A DNA stretch of 64,000 nucleotides from Lineus longissimus (taxonomy: Eukaryota > Nemertea > Pilidiophora > Heteronemertea > Lineidae), in contig NC_088312.1 of assembly GCF_910592395.1 (NCBI RefSeq), positions 9,734,001-9,798,000 on the forward strand, read 5' to 3'. A program made the translations under genes and the position numbers. The notes beneath the pieces were generated by a model. The model did not search any database and was not told the origin of the DNA. It saw nothing but the letters and a program-made list of their open reading frames with translations. Below, piece after piece: positions 13,801 through 26,484 of this stretch (position 1 is its first letter; each line of letters starts with the position of its first letter).

Positions 13801-16800
13801 CTGAAGAAAGTGAATGAAAGAATCAGTCAGACGATAATTTAAAGATTTTAAAATGACATTGTCTTGGCAACAATGTGATGAATGGAATAGAAAAGCACCC
13901 AACTACCTCTGCCCTGAATTGACATTACATGGATGAAAATGTGAATTACTCCCAGAGGTCTAAAGGCAAGGTACAAAATGCAATTGCTGTAACAGCTATG
14001 AATATCCACCAGGCTGAAAAACTTTAATATCTCCCTTTAATTTCCCAGGACACACTCTATAAGTGGATTACTACACCTGGTCAAAACGTCTATCAAGGAA
14101 AAACACCTTCACCACTAATGGGATTTCCAGGCAGATATTAACTTTTTATACATCCTCCCTATTACCTTGTCGTAATGGCCGCACTGAAAGATCAATCCTT
14201 CTTAGTGTCTCATTATGTCAACAAGGTACCCCGTAGGATATAAGGTGGACTGAATATTCCATTATGGAGATAACGTCATGAGTATTCTGACAAATAGCAC
14301 AGACGGCTTATAGCCTCAATTCCGGTGTGGACACAAGATGACTATTACTATTCATGGTTGAGCCAGGATGAGGCAGCGCCCAGACAACCAGATGGGTTCA
14401 GAGCTTGCTGTCAATGTGAACAGAAATTTGCATGGCAGAGCTTATGAGCTACAGCAATATCAAGAAAATCACTGTGGTCGATGGGGGACTTTTGTATTAT
14501 TATAGGGAAGAAATCTTTCTTCCTGTGATACAAACTGTACCATTTGCAACAATGAAAATAGCCCTTCCTTTGAGAACATCGTTAATAAGTGTAGCGCACA
14601 CACCACACCAATAATCATCTTGGTTTTTTGTCCTCTCAGTGGGAGTGCATCCGGCTGTGCCTTTTCCCCTGAGGGAAGAAAACTTGTGATTGGTCCGGGG
14701 CAGATCAGCCAATTCTTCAGCCAGACAAGATGGGGAAAGTCTTAGCCCAATACCATGATCCCCACAGGGTCTCAAAAATATTCTTACCCTGTCCATCCGG
14801 GTGCCACCTGAAATAATCCCTGAGTAGTTCGCATGTTGGGGTGGGTTTGATAGGACTGCACGTAGCTATGGCAATACAATTCGTGGCACCGTCATCACTA
14901 ACTTCTTTGATGATTACCTCAAAATGCTGGATGTCTGGAAAATAATGAATAGAAGAGGTACAGGGAAACAGCATAGGATTCTTATCGAAATCATCATGGG
15001 GAGAAGTCTAGGACAGTGTAGCATCTGAAACAAAAGCCTACATCAAGCTTTGAGAATTATACAGATTTCTGGCTATTTTCAGACCTGAAACTAAATGTCT
15101 TCCTCCCAAGCTCTGTCAACGTCATAGTCACCTAAACACCCTTATCACCGCAGTAGTAGAAACTCAACATCGATGGCTTGCGTTGCCCTCGACTAGATTT
15201 TTTTCCCACTATACATTGCCCCCAAATATTGGAAATCCATCTCCTCTCCTGTGACTGTGTTGAGTTTTTGTCTCATCAATATTTCTCTGGAATGGATGTG
15301 CGCACTGGACCACCTAATAAACCATATATTGTCAAATAGGTTGAGATAAGATAATTGCCAGACATTTCTTTGACACATCCATTGAATCGATTCACCTTTA
15401 CACAATTTAAGAGTCGGCAGCTGCTTTGATCTTTGTTCGGCTATGAAACGGATGGAAACTCATTACCAACCCGATGGAGGCAATTAAATTGAGCAAATAC
15501 AATGGGTTCTCATCATTTAACCCGTCCGCAAAGCCATTTGCAGACAGTCTGCTGTGTGGCAAGGGATGGGTAACTGACTGATATCACAAAAGACTAGTAA
15601 TTGCAACCTGTACTTTGTAGAGGAAGACGAAAGAAAAGAAATCAATGTACTACAGCAGAAGATAATCTCAATTCATATAAGGTAAATGTAGGTATCAGTC
15701 AGCTACCGTTTTCAGACGAGGATTACGGAGTGGCAGTTCCTCTGACACAAATTTCAGAAAGTTATTCAGAGTTTATCAGATATGCCAGCCATTTTTATAG
15801 TCACAAAGTTAACGGCTGGAGCAACAGCATTTTCTTGCGGATGTTGTTGTAGGAAAACTCTGATCGTTATAAACAAGCAAGGAGTCTGGTAGGTCTGGTT
15901 CTGTTTACCTATGATATCTGAGTTTGATCAGATGCCAGCAGGGGCTCCTACACCAAAATAGCTCTATTTCCGATGAGCGTGAATCAATAACGGGGTGCCA
16001 GTCAGCAATTAAGAATACCACTGGAGGTCCCAACATTACTCTTATTGTCATAAACAGATGACTGTCCACAAATTACAGATCAATAAGGTGGTCCGGATGA
16101 AGTCTAGTACCCAGTATAGTACCAATCAGATCTGTAATAATCACAGGGCTCGAAATTCAGGGAGCCAAAGGAGGCAAATGCTTGTGCCCAGTCTCCTTGC
16201 CTTTCCGTGGTGAATCTGTTTTGAAACTTCTGCCTTCAAGGAGGCAACTTTTTCTACATCAATTTCCATTTGAAGTGTGCCCTTCATCTCAAAACTGGCA
16301 AAAGTGGTAACACTACTAAACAAATAGATGGATTTCTGATTTTCTTTAAGAAATGAAATGAAACTGATTAGCTGCACAGGGTACTGGTAATTGACTAAAT
16401 TGAAAAGAGACTCCCCAAGACACGCAAGTCCCAATAGGATTTCTTATCGGAGGACCATGTTGCAGTATTATAGAAGGTAGTGTGGTCTGAAAATGATCAG
16501 CCGGAATTTTATATCAATATTGAACCCAAATGTCAATCAAATGAAACAAAACACAGCCATCTTTGTGCGAGAATCCATATTACCTAATTAGTCAGACTAA
16601 AGGTATGGTAACAAATCTGATCCGGTAGCATTAATGATGAAATCAATCCGATCTGATTAACTAATAAGAGGGTGAACGATACCCATGGCCTGATACCTGT
16701 AGCCTGTTCGCCTGTTTATTGCAATATTCCAATAATTACTCGACGGATCAGTGCTCCGACAGGATGGCAACACAATGGTTGAGCAAACGATATCACTTAC

Positions 16801-19800
16801 GCACGACTGAGGCTCACAAAGGGCTGTATATCAGGATATCATCCTCAATACGGTCAGACGTTCAGCAGAATTCGTCACGTTTATCGTTTCTGTTCCAAAG
16901 TCTCATTAGGGGTTCAATGGCGATTCGGTACAGCAACCATGAGTAGAAGGTTGAGACTCTTGTGAAGACATTTCCTTTCGCTAGGCAACCAACTCCATGT
17001 TTCCAATAGGACATTACACTCGTAGAGTCATAGCATGGAAAATGTCTTCCCACTTTGCATGTGCGGGATCTACTTCTCACTTCCTTGACCAAGCCACCAA
17101 GTCCCACTTTGCATGTGCGGGATCTACTTCTTATTTCCTTGACCAAGCCACCAAGATGACCAAATCCACCTAATTTTTTTCAATGTTCTACTCTCTGGTC
17201 CCTAGTGATAGCTGCATCAGCAAACTCGGCCAGATCTCCACAAAATCAATAAAAGCTCATTTCTTGATGGACTTTTCATGGCAGTATGGAAGCCAGTAAA
17301 CAATCAGGAATGGATCGCAATACATCTACTGTTGGACCAATTGAATTAGTGGCCAGGCATGATCGACAGAAAACACTTAAATAAGTCTGATGTCAAGATA
17401 ATAAAGCAAAAACCACAATTAGAATCGAGCGATGTATCTTTGAGGGAATCATGGCGTGTCCTTTATACATGTAGTAGTATTTTTCGCTTTGCTGGCTCGG
17501 ATTTCCACCAGTAGCGCACAGAAAACTAAACAGTGCAGTACTGCCTACTTCTCCGACATAACGAAAACACCTTTAATGTTCATTGTCATTACTTTTCAAA
17601 GTCTATCCTGAGGCTATGTATTTGCTCACATAAAAATAATGGAGATCAAAGATGATTACATCGATCTAATGAAATATTCAAACGAATTTGCCAAATCATT
17701 TCGATTTGTCTTGAAATTCAAAGAATTAATGTATAAGGCTTCTCATCAAAATCAAAGGTATGTCAGAACAAGATCATTTTTTATGGAAATAATGGAGTCA
17801 TTATTGTGAAGAATTCATAAGGACTCTTCCAGTTCCTACCTTACACTGAAGGTGGTGTTCTAGTCGATTTAAAGGGTAACTCGTGTCAAATTTCACCATA
17901 TAATGTTTTAGCTGTTTTTGACAAATTACTACGTCACTTTCTCATAAATCGGTAAGGTTTTCGAATCGAAATGCACATTTTATAGAAATTGATGGTTTAA
18001 TCCCGCCCGGACGGCTCGCTTCGATGCCGTTTTCATTGATGACGTCACAATATGAGCATTTTGGCGGTCGCAGTGGTTTACATTCAGCGATTTTATGATA
18101 AATCTAATCAAAAATGGAAAATTTGAGCTTTACATTTGTGATCAACAATTAAAACAGACGTATTTCCGCAAAGTTGTAAATCACATCATAGTATCACTTT
18201 AATATTGAAGCCTTCAGAGTAGGGATAACCTGTTGGAAGGGGAGGAGTTGGTCCAAGTAGATGGTTCGGCCCACTGTGGAAATTGGGGAATTATACGCTG
18301 GTAGTGGAAGTTCTTCAAGTGTTGCTGTCACTTACCCTTTGAGAGTGGGAATGGACTCTGTACTGGCAGCTCATCACGTAACAGGTCATTGTAATAGAAC
18401 ACATTCTCAGTTCTATCGTACTGCACCAACGGCGAACGGATCCAGTGTAACATATTTTTCTGCAAAGAGAAAATCATGACATTGTTTATTTCTAACAAGA
18501 CTGAGGTCCTAGTAATCGCTGAAACTTGGACACATAAACTAATGGCTATACTGCAAAATAGCTGTCAAAAAGGATATTTCTAACAGTAAAGAAGAGGACT
18601 GAGGTCCTAGTATTCGCTGAAACTAGGACACACAAACTAATGGCTATACTGCAAAATAGCTGTCAAAAAGGATATTTCTAACAGTAAAGAAGAGGACGGC
18701 GGTCCTAGTAATCGCTGAAACTAGGACACACAAACTAATGGCTATACTGCAAAATAGCTGTCAAAAAGGATATCAAAAACTTTCCCATTTCAGAGCCAAA
18801 TCGAATGGAATGAAACCAAAGTGAATGATAAATGGCTTGCCGTGCAAAACACCAGTCGATCTGGAACTCTTTAATTTGAAAGGAATAAGATAAAAGAATT
18901 TGAACTCAATCAGACTCTGATCCATTCATATCTAATTGAAGATCACACAAGAACTCCTTGACATTCAGCAAATGTTCCCGATCTTTTCCCATTAAAGTCA
19001 GATGTCTGACTGGCAATGGTGAGTTGTTTATTCTCGATGAAAGGTATGCGAACGATTTCAAAAAAGATACGTCTAAGTCCATAAAATAAAAAAGTTTCCA
19101 GAAAAAGTATGTTAAAATGTTGGATTCTCAAAGATAATTCCTGGATTCTTGATATCATTACAGACAAAGAGAGAGCCAGTTGCCGCCAGAAATGGCTCTG
19201 CTAACCAGATTTTTCTATCTATATGCAACTTCTGAAATGGATCATCAACCTGCCAAGGGCAGGCCAATTATCATAATTATAGAGAGTGAGCTGGATGGAG
19301 CTGCTTTTGTTTGCAACCAAACCATTGGGATTGCTAATCCAGCCAAGTGCATGATAAGATCGAGCACATGGTGAAGATCAATCATTCTAAAATTCTCGAA
19401 GGAGAATGCTGGAATTATTTTGACCTGAACCGGCTGCAATTATAATTGAGTCCCCCGAGTATTCCTTTGCATAGAGAGAGATCCACTGTTGATATTTTAA
19501 TCAATCTGGCCAACACACATCATTGGGTGATATGAATAAAGACTAGCAAATGCTTTTATCTAAAACTCCATGTACATTTACACTAGGCCTTTCTGTACAA
19601 AATTGAAGTAAAAGCATTTGCTAGTCTTTATTCATATCACCCATTGGCTCGTTTGGAAGAAGTTCTGTAAGAACAACTAGGACAGCTTAAAGTTTCTATC
19701 ATGCCGCGTGGGTGAAGACAACACATTGACCTTGCTTTTCTCCCATCAATTGCAGCCAGATTGTTACATTTTATCGCCTGATAAGGTACTTATGTTCGAC

Positions 19801-22800
19801 AAACTGAATCACGCTCAGGTTCCAAGCTTTCCATTATCAAGACCACACAAGACATGGGCAGACACTAGCCAAATTGAATGAGGGCAACACCCTGGAAACT
19901 AACTTCGTAAAAACCTAATCAAATCACTGCATCAGCTTGGACTGCAAATACATATCTACTCAAGGAGAGGATCCAATTACTGATTTGATTGTTTATACAT
20001 ATGTAGCAATGATTTGACGCTTACACCATTGGTGCGATTTCCAGTTGAATATTCCTAGACTCATATCAGCCAATGATACTTGGTTGTGCATTTCTATTTA
20101 TATACCAAGAATTCAGCGATCGGTTATTTTTCTTCTTTCTACTGTGCAGTCCTTATGAGGCCAGAATACAAATGAGATGGTAGCTGGTTCCAGCAGTTGA
20201 TGGCAATTATAAAGTCAATTATCAAATTGCTCCATGGAGAATCATTACCACAAACTAACAAAACATAATTCATTCTTCGTCTTGTTTTGAGAATATCAAC
20301 CATCTCGATTCCCCTCAATCATTGGCTAAAAACATTCTCAAAGCATCTCGACATGATTGAGTGCCACAAGTTTGACAATACAGAGTGAATTTGTTTTGTT
20401 AATGTACTGATATTTGTTCCACTTAAAGCAAGCAAACATTTTGATTGAAAAGACCACTTCCTAAACAAACATGTTCTTATATATATATTTAAGGATGTAA
20501 CTACAACCTGTATGAAAATGAATATGGCAGCTTTCATTATTAGCAAAATCTTCCCTACATAGTTAGTCCAAAAAATAAATAGTTAGGAGAGTCCCAAATG
20601 GTTTAAAACGTGAAAGTATATAAAATATGTGAAACACTTAGAAAGTACAAATTACTGGTGCATGCAGGATATCAGAGTAGAGGATGTTTTCTCACGGCTG
20701 ACTCTGACAGGCTGATGGAGCCTACCAAACTCTGCAGAAAGTATAGATTACTGTCGAGAACAGGGGTTATCAGGGAACATCATCAACTATCTTCTCAACT
20801 CTGCCACAGCCCATGACATCTCTCAGTCTCTGCAGAATGCCAAGAACACACTGCAGAGGCAGGGTTAACGGCCATCGCTAAATATCTCCTCAAGATCCAT
20901 ACCATCTCTGAGGAAACACCAATAATTCACGCCACGAGAGTGGTCACTTACTTCAGAGTAATTGGGAATGCCGATAGCCGCCTCTGGCCACATGAGACCC
21001 AAGTCTATTGGTCCATTCTCCAGAGCAATTGTAGGCAGGAATTCATCATGTTCTCGCTCGAAGTGGTACCTAAAATGACAGCAATTAAATGGAATGAATG
21101 GCATGTATTTCAGAAGATTTATCAATTTAGCTTGAATAGCGTAATACAATTGATGTGGACGTCTTTGTGATCATTTTTTCTTTCATGTGACATGGAGGGG
21201 GATTAAATCCTTCAGTCTTCGTCTGTTGAGAAGAAAAACAAGTTTATCAAATCATACACAAATTTCATGGCTGATAGTTCCAAGCACAACGTTCTGTTTC
21301 CCTATCATGTACCGCACAGTATTATCTTAATTGTTTAAAGTGACTAATTAGCCCAAGAGGGCTGGGTGTTCTATTTATTTGTATTTGTTTAATTAATTGT
21401 ATATATAATTTGTGTACACTAGTCACTATATTAAATGAATAATAAATAAATAATAAATAAATAAAATGAAAGTTGAAATAACATGAAAGTCAATATCACC
21501 GAGGAAACAAGAGAATACAGCATGACAAAGCGTAGCAAATTGCGCAGAACGAAACTGCACTATGTTGTGCTGTACTCATCCACACCAGACAGCAAGGAAA
21601 TCCAAAAGGGAATATCGACATGATTATTGGACACTCGGGATTCTATCATAGTAGCACGAAGAGTATGACAACCGTCAGTAATTTCCCTTACAAATTGTCG
21701 AGAGGACACTCAATGGTAATAAGTCATCCACCAGACCATTCATTTGGAATGCAATCGAGACTCATTCATGGTGATGACTGCACTGCATACCAAGTATATC
21801 GGAGGACTGCATCAGACAAAACTCAGCAAGGCTTATCTTGCATTGCAATGCGAGAAACAAGAATTCATTTCAGAGCCACCTCCGCCCAAGATGTATTTTG
21901 AGATGATCCTATTTAAAGTCATTGGTGAGAGTAGCAACAGTGTCATCATTACCTTCCTCTCGTCACACACACTGTGCCATATATGGCAGTCATCATGTCA
22001 CAGGGGATCAAATGACATGGCATCGCTTAATCTGACAGCGTCATTCAATCGTGCCCTAAGAGGAACATCATGACATTTAACTCCAAAGTGCCAATAGAAC
22101 ACCAGTACAGCATCAGTCAGAGTCAACACACCATTAGCTGATACCTGTCATAGGAGAGCATCTTGCGATTGCTGATTCTAAGTCTCATCAGTCACGATGC
22201 CATAGATAATAGCTGCACTCAGCTACCAAGCTAAAATCGTTACTCCAATACGCATGATGTGATGTTTGCTTCTTACGTTTTCTTAGCCGGAGGCTATTCA
22301 GGAAGATCAAAGTCGACGTATCCGGAGATATCTATAAAACTGTAATTTCACCACAATCACACCCAATTTATTTTTAAAATATTTCCAACATAATTTGACC
22401 AAGTAGTTAATTCAGACTATACATGTAGCACTTAGCAGTCTCCACCAAGGCAATCTGGGAATTTATGATCTGCAATTCAGATCAGTGCAACTTTAATTTT
22501 TCTGACAATAATCACATTTTATAAAACAGGATTTAAAAGTGCAGGGGAAACTCTGCAGGCTTTACTTGCACAGTGCACAGCCACTCGCATGCCACTCAAG
22601 TCTATAGCAAGTATATCATCACGGCAGCAAGTTAACGTAGAAAGCCAAAGGGGATTTTTGCTGGTCTGGCACTTCAACACCCACGCTTCCAAGTTATGGA
22701 TTCCGGAAAGATAAGCGTAAAAAACTCCGCTCGTCTAAATATCACCTGCAGACATGTATGAAAGAACTATATTGATTTGATATAGAAGCGTACTTTCTAT

Positions 22801-25139
22801 ACAACTGGATCATGTACTATTTACTGTAAGTGTAAGCAAGAATGAATCAAGTCTTTATGAATTCTTGCTGTAAGGTATTCCATTGTCTAACAAAAGCAAC
22901 ACATGCAATTACGCTATGCCAATCTTCCCATCTTAGTTTTACTGTTTAGGTTGATACAATAAATGCCATACAAGTATTTCTGGTCATGAAGAACTCTGTA
23001 TTTTTATAAGAGTTTTCAACCACGACACCAATTCATAAATAACTTACAGATCAACAAAAACCATTTGGTTAAAAAAGATAATAAATAATCGAATCGCTTA
23101 AGCCTACATACTTTCTTTGAGGAAAAAAAACAAAACCTGTTCGGAAACATGATGTATACCACTACCTAGATAAAAAAAACAACTCACTATATTAGCACTC
23201 ACTGATAATCAGCCACTTGCATTGAAACATTGGCGCCTCTATTTTTCATTTGCTATGGCAAAATGATATATTGCTAAAAAAATGGAACCCACTGAACATT
23301 ACCCATCTAAATAGTGAAAGCAGATAATGGAGAAATTCCCCTACATGTGGAACAACACAATAGGAGTAATTTATTCATTAGGATTTGCAAACACAAATAT
23401 CACCCAGAATACATTGACTAAATTTGTTGCATTTGAGATTAGTCTTTGCGTCAATCTCACACTTGCTATATGATATTATCATTTACATACATGTGAAGCT
23501 ATTTAGACCTTGGCAACAAACACTTTTAGCAAGTATAATATACACCTCTGCGTCTGGCCCAAGGCAATCAACACATTGGAAGATTCATAAAAAATACAAT
23601 CCATAATACTTGTATCGCACACGACGAAAGGTTAGGCAAATACTCCGTGATACACTGGTTTTTCCGATTACTTAATTACATTATACTTTGTGGCTAGTTA
23701 GCAAGGTTTATTTGAGCCCTCAGCTTTTCAGGTATTGTCAGAGTCAGTTGAAATAAACGCATTGCAAAAAAAATCTCTGTCGTTAAGTTTTTTTAAAGAG
23801 TAAGTTGATAAAATCACAAGAATCGAAATTTACCCACCTTGTGGCGACTGGCTGTCCGTTTTTCAGAAACATAACGGTTGACATATCAGTCCCGAAATAC
23901 GTCACCAGGACACCGAATAGATCCCCTGAAATTAGAAGGAGAAATGCAATTTTGGTTTTATATTCTAGTCCAATCGAATGATTCTTGTCATATTTTCACT
24001 CGAGTTCTGAACAAGTGATGTATTACTACGACTAATAAAGCCGGGGGAAATTTCATTATATCACCAAGAATGGATTCTAAAATATTAGTTATCCTATCTC
24101 TGTTTCAGAAAAATTCTGTTCTGATGCCTTGAAAGTAAGCAAGAAGATTCGATCTAGCAAGCTTCATCCATAGACAGTTGACATCGTCTTCACCTATTCA
24201 TTGGATCACTGTAGGAGATACACTTATCTATACTATTAACCAGAAAATACTTAAGAGGCAACTAACAAATATTGATAAAATTGTAAGCAAATTGTATGCT
24301 AGAATTGGCAAGTTTGACATACCAACACTGAATCTTTGTCCATCTGTATTCGCTCCAAGTTTATGTGATGTGTAGCACCTCCCAGTGTTGCTCTGATAGC
24401 CAACAGTGTTGATCCATTTTCCTGGGTGTACCTCATCTGCTATGTCGGGGCCTGCTATGCCAATGGTAATCACGCTGTTTGGAGCTGAATTTGAGACATT
24501 TAGATAAAAGTTACTTTTTGGCGTAAAATACTCGGCCATCAGTATAACAGAGGATGATTTGGGTACAGTAACAGTTAAGTGGAATGTAACTTTCTTCGTC
24601 AATTCAAGAGTACATGCAAAAAGCTGCAACTTTTAAGAACGTGTACACTTTCCAGAAAAATCGAGATGAAATAACTGTCCCGTTTGATTAATTGAGCAAG
24701 ATCTCTCCAACTTTTGACGGAGCAGTGAGTTAATCTCAAAGCTTTTCAGGATGTGGACAACAGGATCACCAAGCCATCCATAATCTCAAAATGTCATCTG
24801 CCAGAGCTAGCTGTCTTGGCAGTGTGCATGGTTGGTGGCATGATTGTTTATCAATAAGTTGAGCAAAATGCATCACTCTTTTGATATGGACAGCTCAAAG
24901 AAAGGCTCACACAGTCAGATACTTTTTTAGCTTGACACTTAGATGAGTCGTGTTCCAAACTTACCCAATGATTTGATTTGAGCAAAGAAGTATGGATGTT
25001 CCCTAGAAAGTGGTCGCTGATACTGGAGAAAGTTACAAGTCTCAGAATATTGCTTGAGGCGCACTGCCGATATCTGACCCGGGGCAGGAGTATCCTCACT
25101 GAATTCGATATCACCGGCAAAACGAAACAGGTCCGACAT
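7837..25139 (-). CDS. Tandem-module multi-SPRY protein (SPRYD3-like), 15 exons, 852 aa
   Basis: Coding exons on the minus strand: 25139-24965, 24484-24323, 23925-23838, 21069-20952, 18459-18336, 14934-14788, 13634-13437, 13079-12954, 12576-12409, 12069-11908, 11581-11370, 10936-10813, 9325-9176, 8849-8664, 8255-7837. All are bounded by AG/GT and the frame stays open throughout (2559 nt). The start ATG has A at -3 and an in-frame stop 30 nt upstream. The protein has two modules (about residues 1-379 and 380-852). Each has a first SPRY (VGYQSxxGxxY, then FxKNxxPVxTR), an HW-containing link exon, and a second shorter SPRY (HFEV/HFEI, MGWGILYDPD or VGWGILYPDD, PPGGxYPLV). The tail is basic (KSHRRNKSRS) and ends SKSCTVL, a CaaX-type end. 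SPRY domains are protein-binding modules. The layout recalls two-SPRY SPRYD3, but orthology and role are unproven. Introns hold the repeats listed separately. Confidence 0.85.
12850..12953 (-). other. in-frame read-through extension of SPRY exon 8
   Basis: If the GTAAGT donor after 12954 is not used, the frame continues 34 residues to a TGA at 12850-12852. The extension includes a helix-like stretch LLKKAKECQNLF and ends FTVL. This would give a single-module protein of about 413 residues. The open length could be chance, but it lies exactly at the module boundary, where a C-terminal exon is expected. No transcript evidence is available. Confidence 0.35.
17048..17155 (+). repeat. 54-bp tandem duplication in SPRY intron
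   Basis: TCCCACTTTGCATGTGCGGG starts at 17048 and again at 17102. The two copies differ by very few bases over 54 bp, so the duplication is recent. It lies in the intron between exons 5 and 6. Confidence 0.9.
18491..18772 (+). repeat. 98-bp tandem triplication in SPRY intron
   Basis: The block with GAGGTCCTAGTAATCGCTGA recurs with a 98-bp period at about 18499, 18597 and 18695. Each copy runs through CTAATGGCTATACTGCAAAA. The copies are nearly identical apart from scattered substitutions (for example CTGAGG versus CGGCGG). The repeat is just upstream, in gene sense, of exon 5. Confidence 0.9.
19525..19642. mobile_element. 118-bp palindromic MITE, intact copy
   Basis: The left arm begins GGGTGATATGAATAAAGACT and continues to AGCAAATGCTTTTA. 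The right arm is its perfect reverse complement, giving inverted repeats of about 34 bp around a 50-bp loop. ATT is present on both sides (19522-19524 and 19643-19645), a possible 3-bp target duplication. It sits in the intron between exons 4 and 5 of the SPRY gene. A diverged copy lies at 5122-5231. Confidence 0.85.
21360..21475 (+). repeat. AT-rich segment ending in (AATA)n, possible LINE 3' tail
   Basis: TATTTATTTGTATTTGTTTA is followed by repeated AATAAATAAATA units. Such simple tails are common at the 3' ends of truncated non-LTR retrotransposons. No reverse-transcriptase coding sequence is seen upstream, so a plain low-complexity tract is equally possible. Confidence 0.3.
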
Positions 25140-26484
25140 TTTGACAAAGTTTTGCACAAATTCCCTTTACAGCTACATCAGGCAAAATTTCCAGCGTAGA
25201 ATCTGATTCTGAAGAGATAAGAGTAAAACAAAGACTTAGCAAGAAAGTTTTCACTTGGGGGAGGGGAGATACATGTAAGAGTCCTTGACTTCAAGGTGTA
25301 TAAAACAGTCTTCGAGACTCAGAGCTAATGTACTGTTAAGTGTTCCCATCTTTTTTTTTATTAATCGAAATGTACAAAATGTATGACATGTGTACAAGAA
25401 GTCATATATGTAAGTGGGCCATTTACATGCAGTAAGTTCAACATGATATTCACTGTCATGTATTCCTCACATTCTTAAAACTTTGTGTAAAGAATGTAAT
25501 ATATCAGGTCAGGTGTAATGGGGACATTCGGCCTCAAATCAAAACCAGAAATGGCCAGTCTTGTGCCTCGGGTCTTGAGTTACTAGTCATGGAGACCCTT
25601 TGGTGACCCTAATTTTAAATTTAACCAGATGAGCTGTTACTGATTGCTAAACTATAAAAGTAAATAGGCCCAGACAAGACCTGGTGACATAGAAAGCCGA
25701 AACAAACTTGGTGCATAGGGATCTTTGGGGATGGTGACAGATGTGACATAGAGGCTCAGTGATGCCTCCAACAACCTAGTAAAAGTGGTACTTGCGTACC
25801 CCTGGTCCTACAGGCTACATCGTACATGGACGTCAACATGGCAATTTCATCGCAAAAGTCAATACGTTATCTGCAGATGAGGGTTATTGTCAAGGCTGGT
25901 TGGATCAAAGGCGATATGATCACCAAACAACAGACTTTAGCCCAATATTAAATGAAAATGACAGGACCGTCATTAATGCCATAACGGCGCCCCCTACATT
26001 TGCACTGTACTGGTGACAGTACTTTTGACATGTTTGAACCACTAACAAGACTAAAACAATACAAGCTCACTTCCAAAACCGAACGCTTACGGGACTCCAT
26101 TCGTGACCATAAAGATGCTATCTGAAATAAACGTCAAACGTTTCGATCTTCGATTTTTTACGTGATGAAAATGTACACACCCATCCTGTGCATTTTGTAC
26201 ACAACACGAACCAGACAACAGGAAACAAATCCAACGTCAACTACAACTCAATATTAAAGTGTGAAAAGAGCCCAAAAATTACTTACTGGTCCCGTGACCG
26301 AGTTAATACAAGCCTTCTGATATATGTCACTTTTAATTTCCTAAGATCCACCACAGTGACGTTCAACAAACAAAGTTATAAAAAGAGAGACGAAGAGCTA
26401 CTTCTGCCCCGTCTGACATGTTGCTAAACACAACATTCTATGGGGCGCCAGCAACGTCAAAGTCAGTTGTGTATATTTGTCTTC
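25140..26484. other. SPRY gene 5' region, no other gene seen
   Basis: This holds the 5' UTR and presumed promoter of the minus-strand SPRY gene, up to the second satellite array. I see no clear TATA box or coding exon. Confidence 0.4.

Noticed and set aside
16141-16434. 97-codon minus-strand frame starting near GGGCTCGAAATTCAGG
   Set aside because: It lies inside a SPRY intron with no splice signals in frame. The start resembles sequence seen in interspersed repeats, but I cannot support an element.
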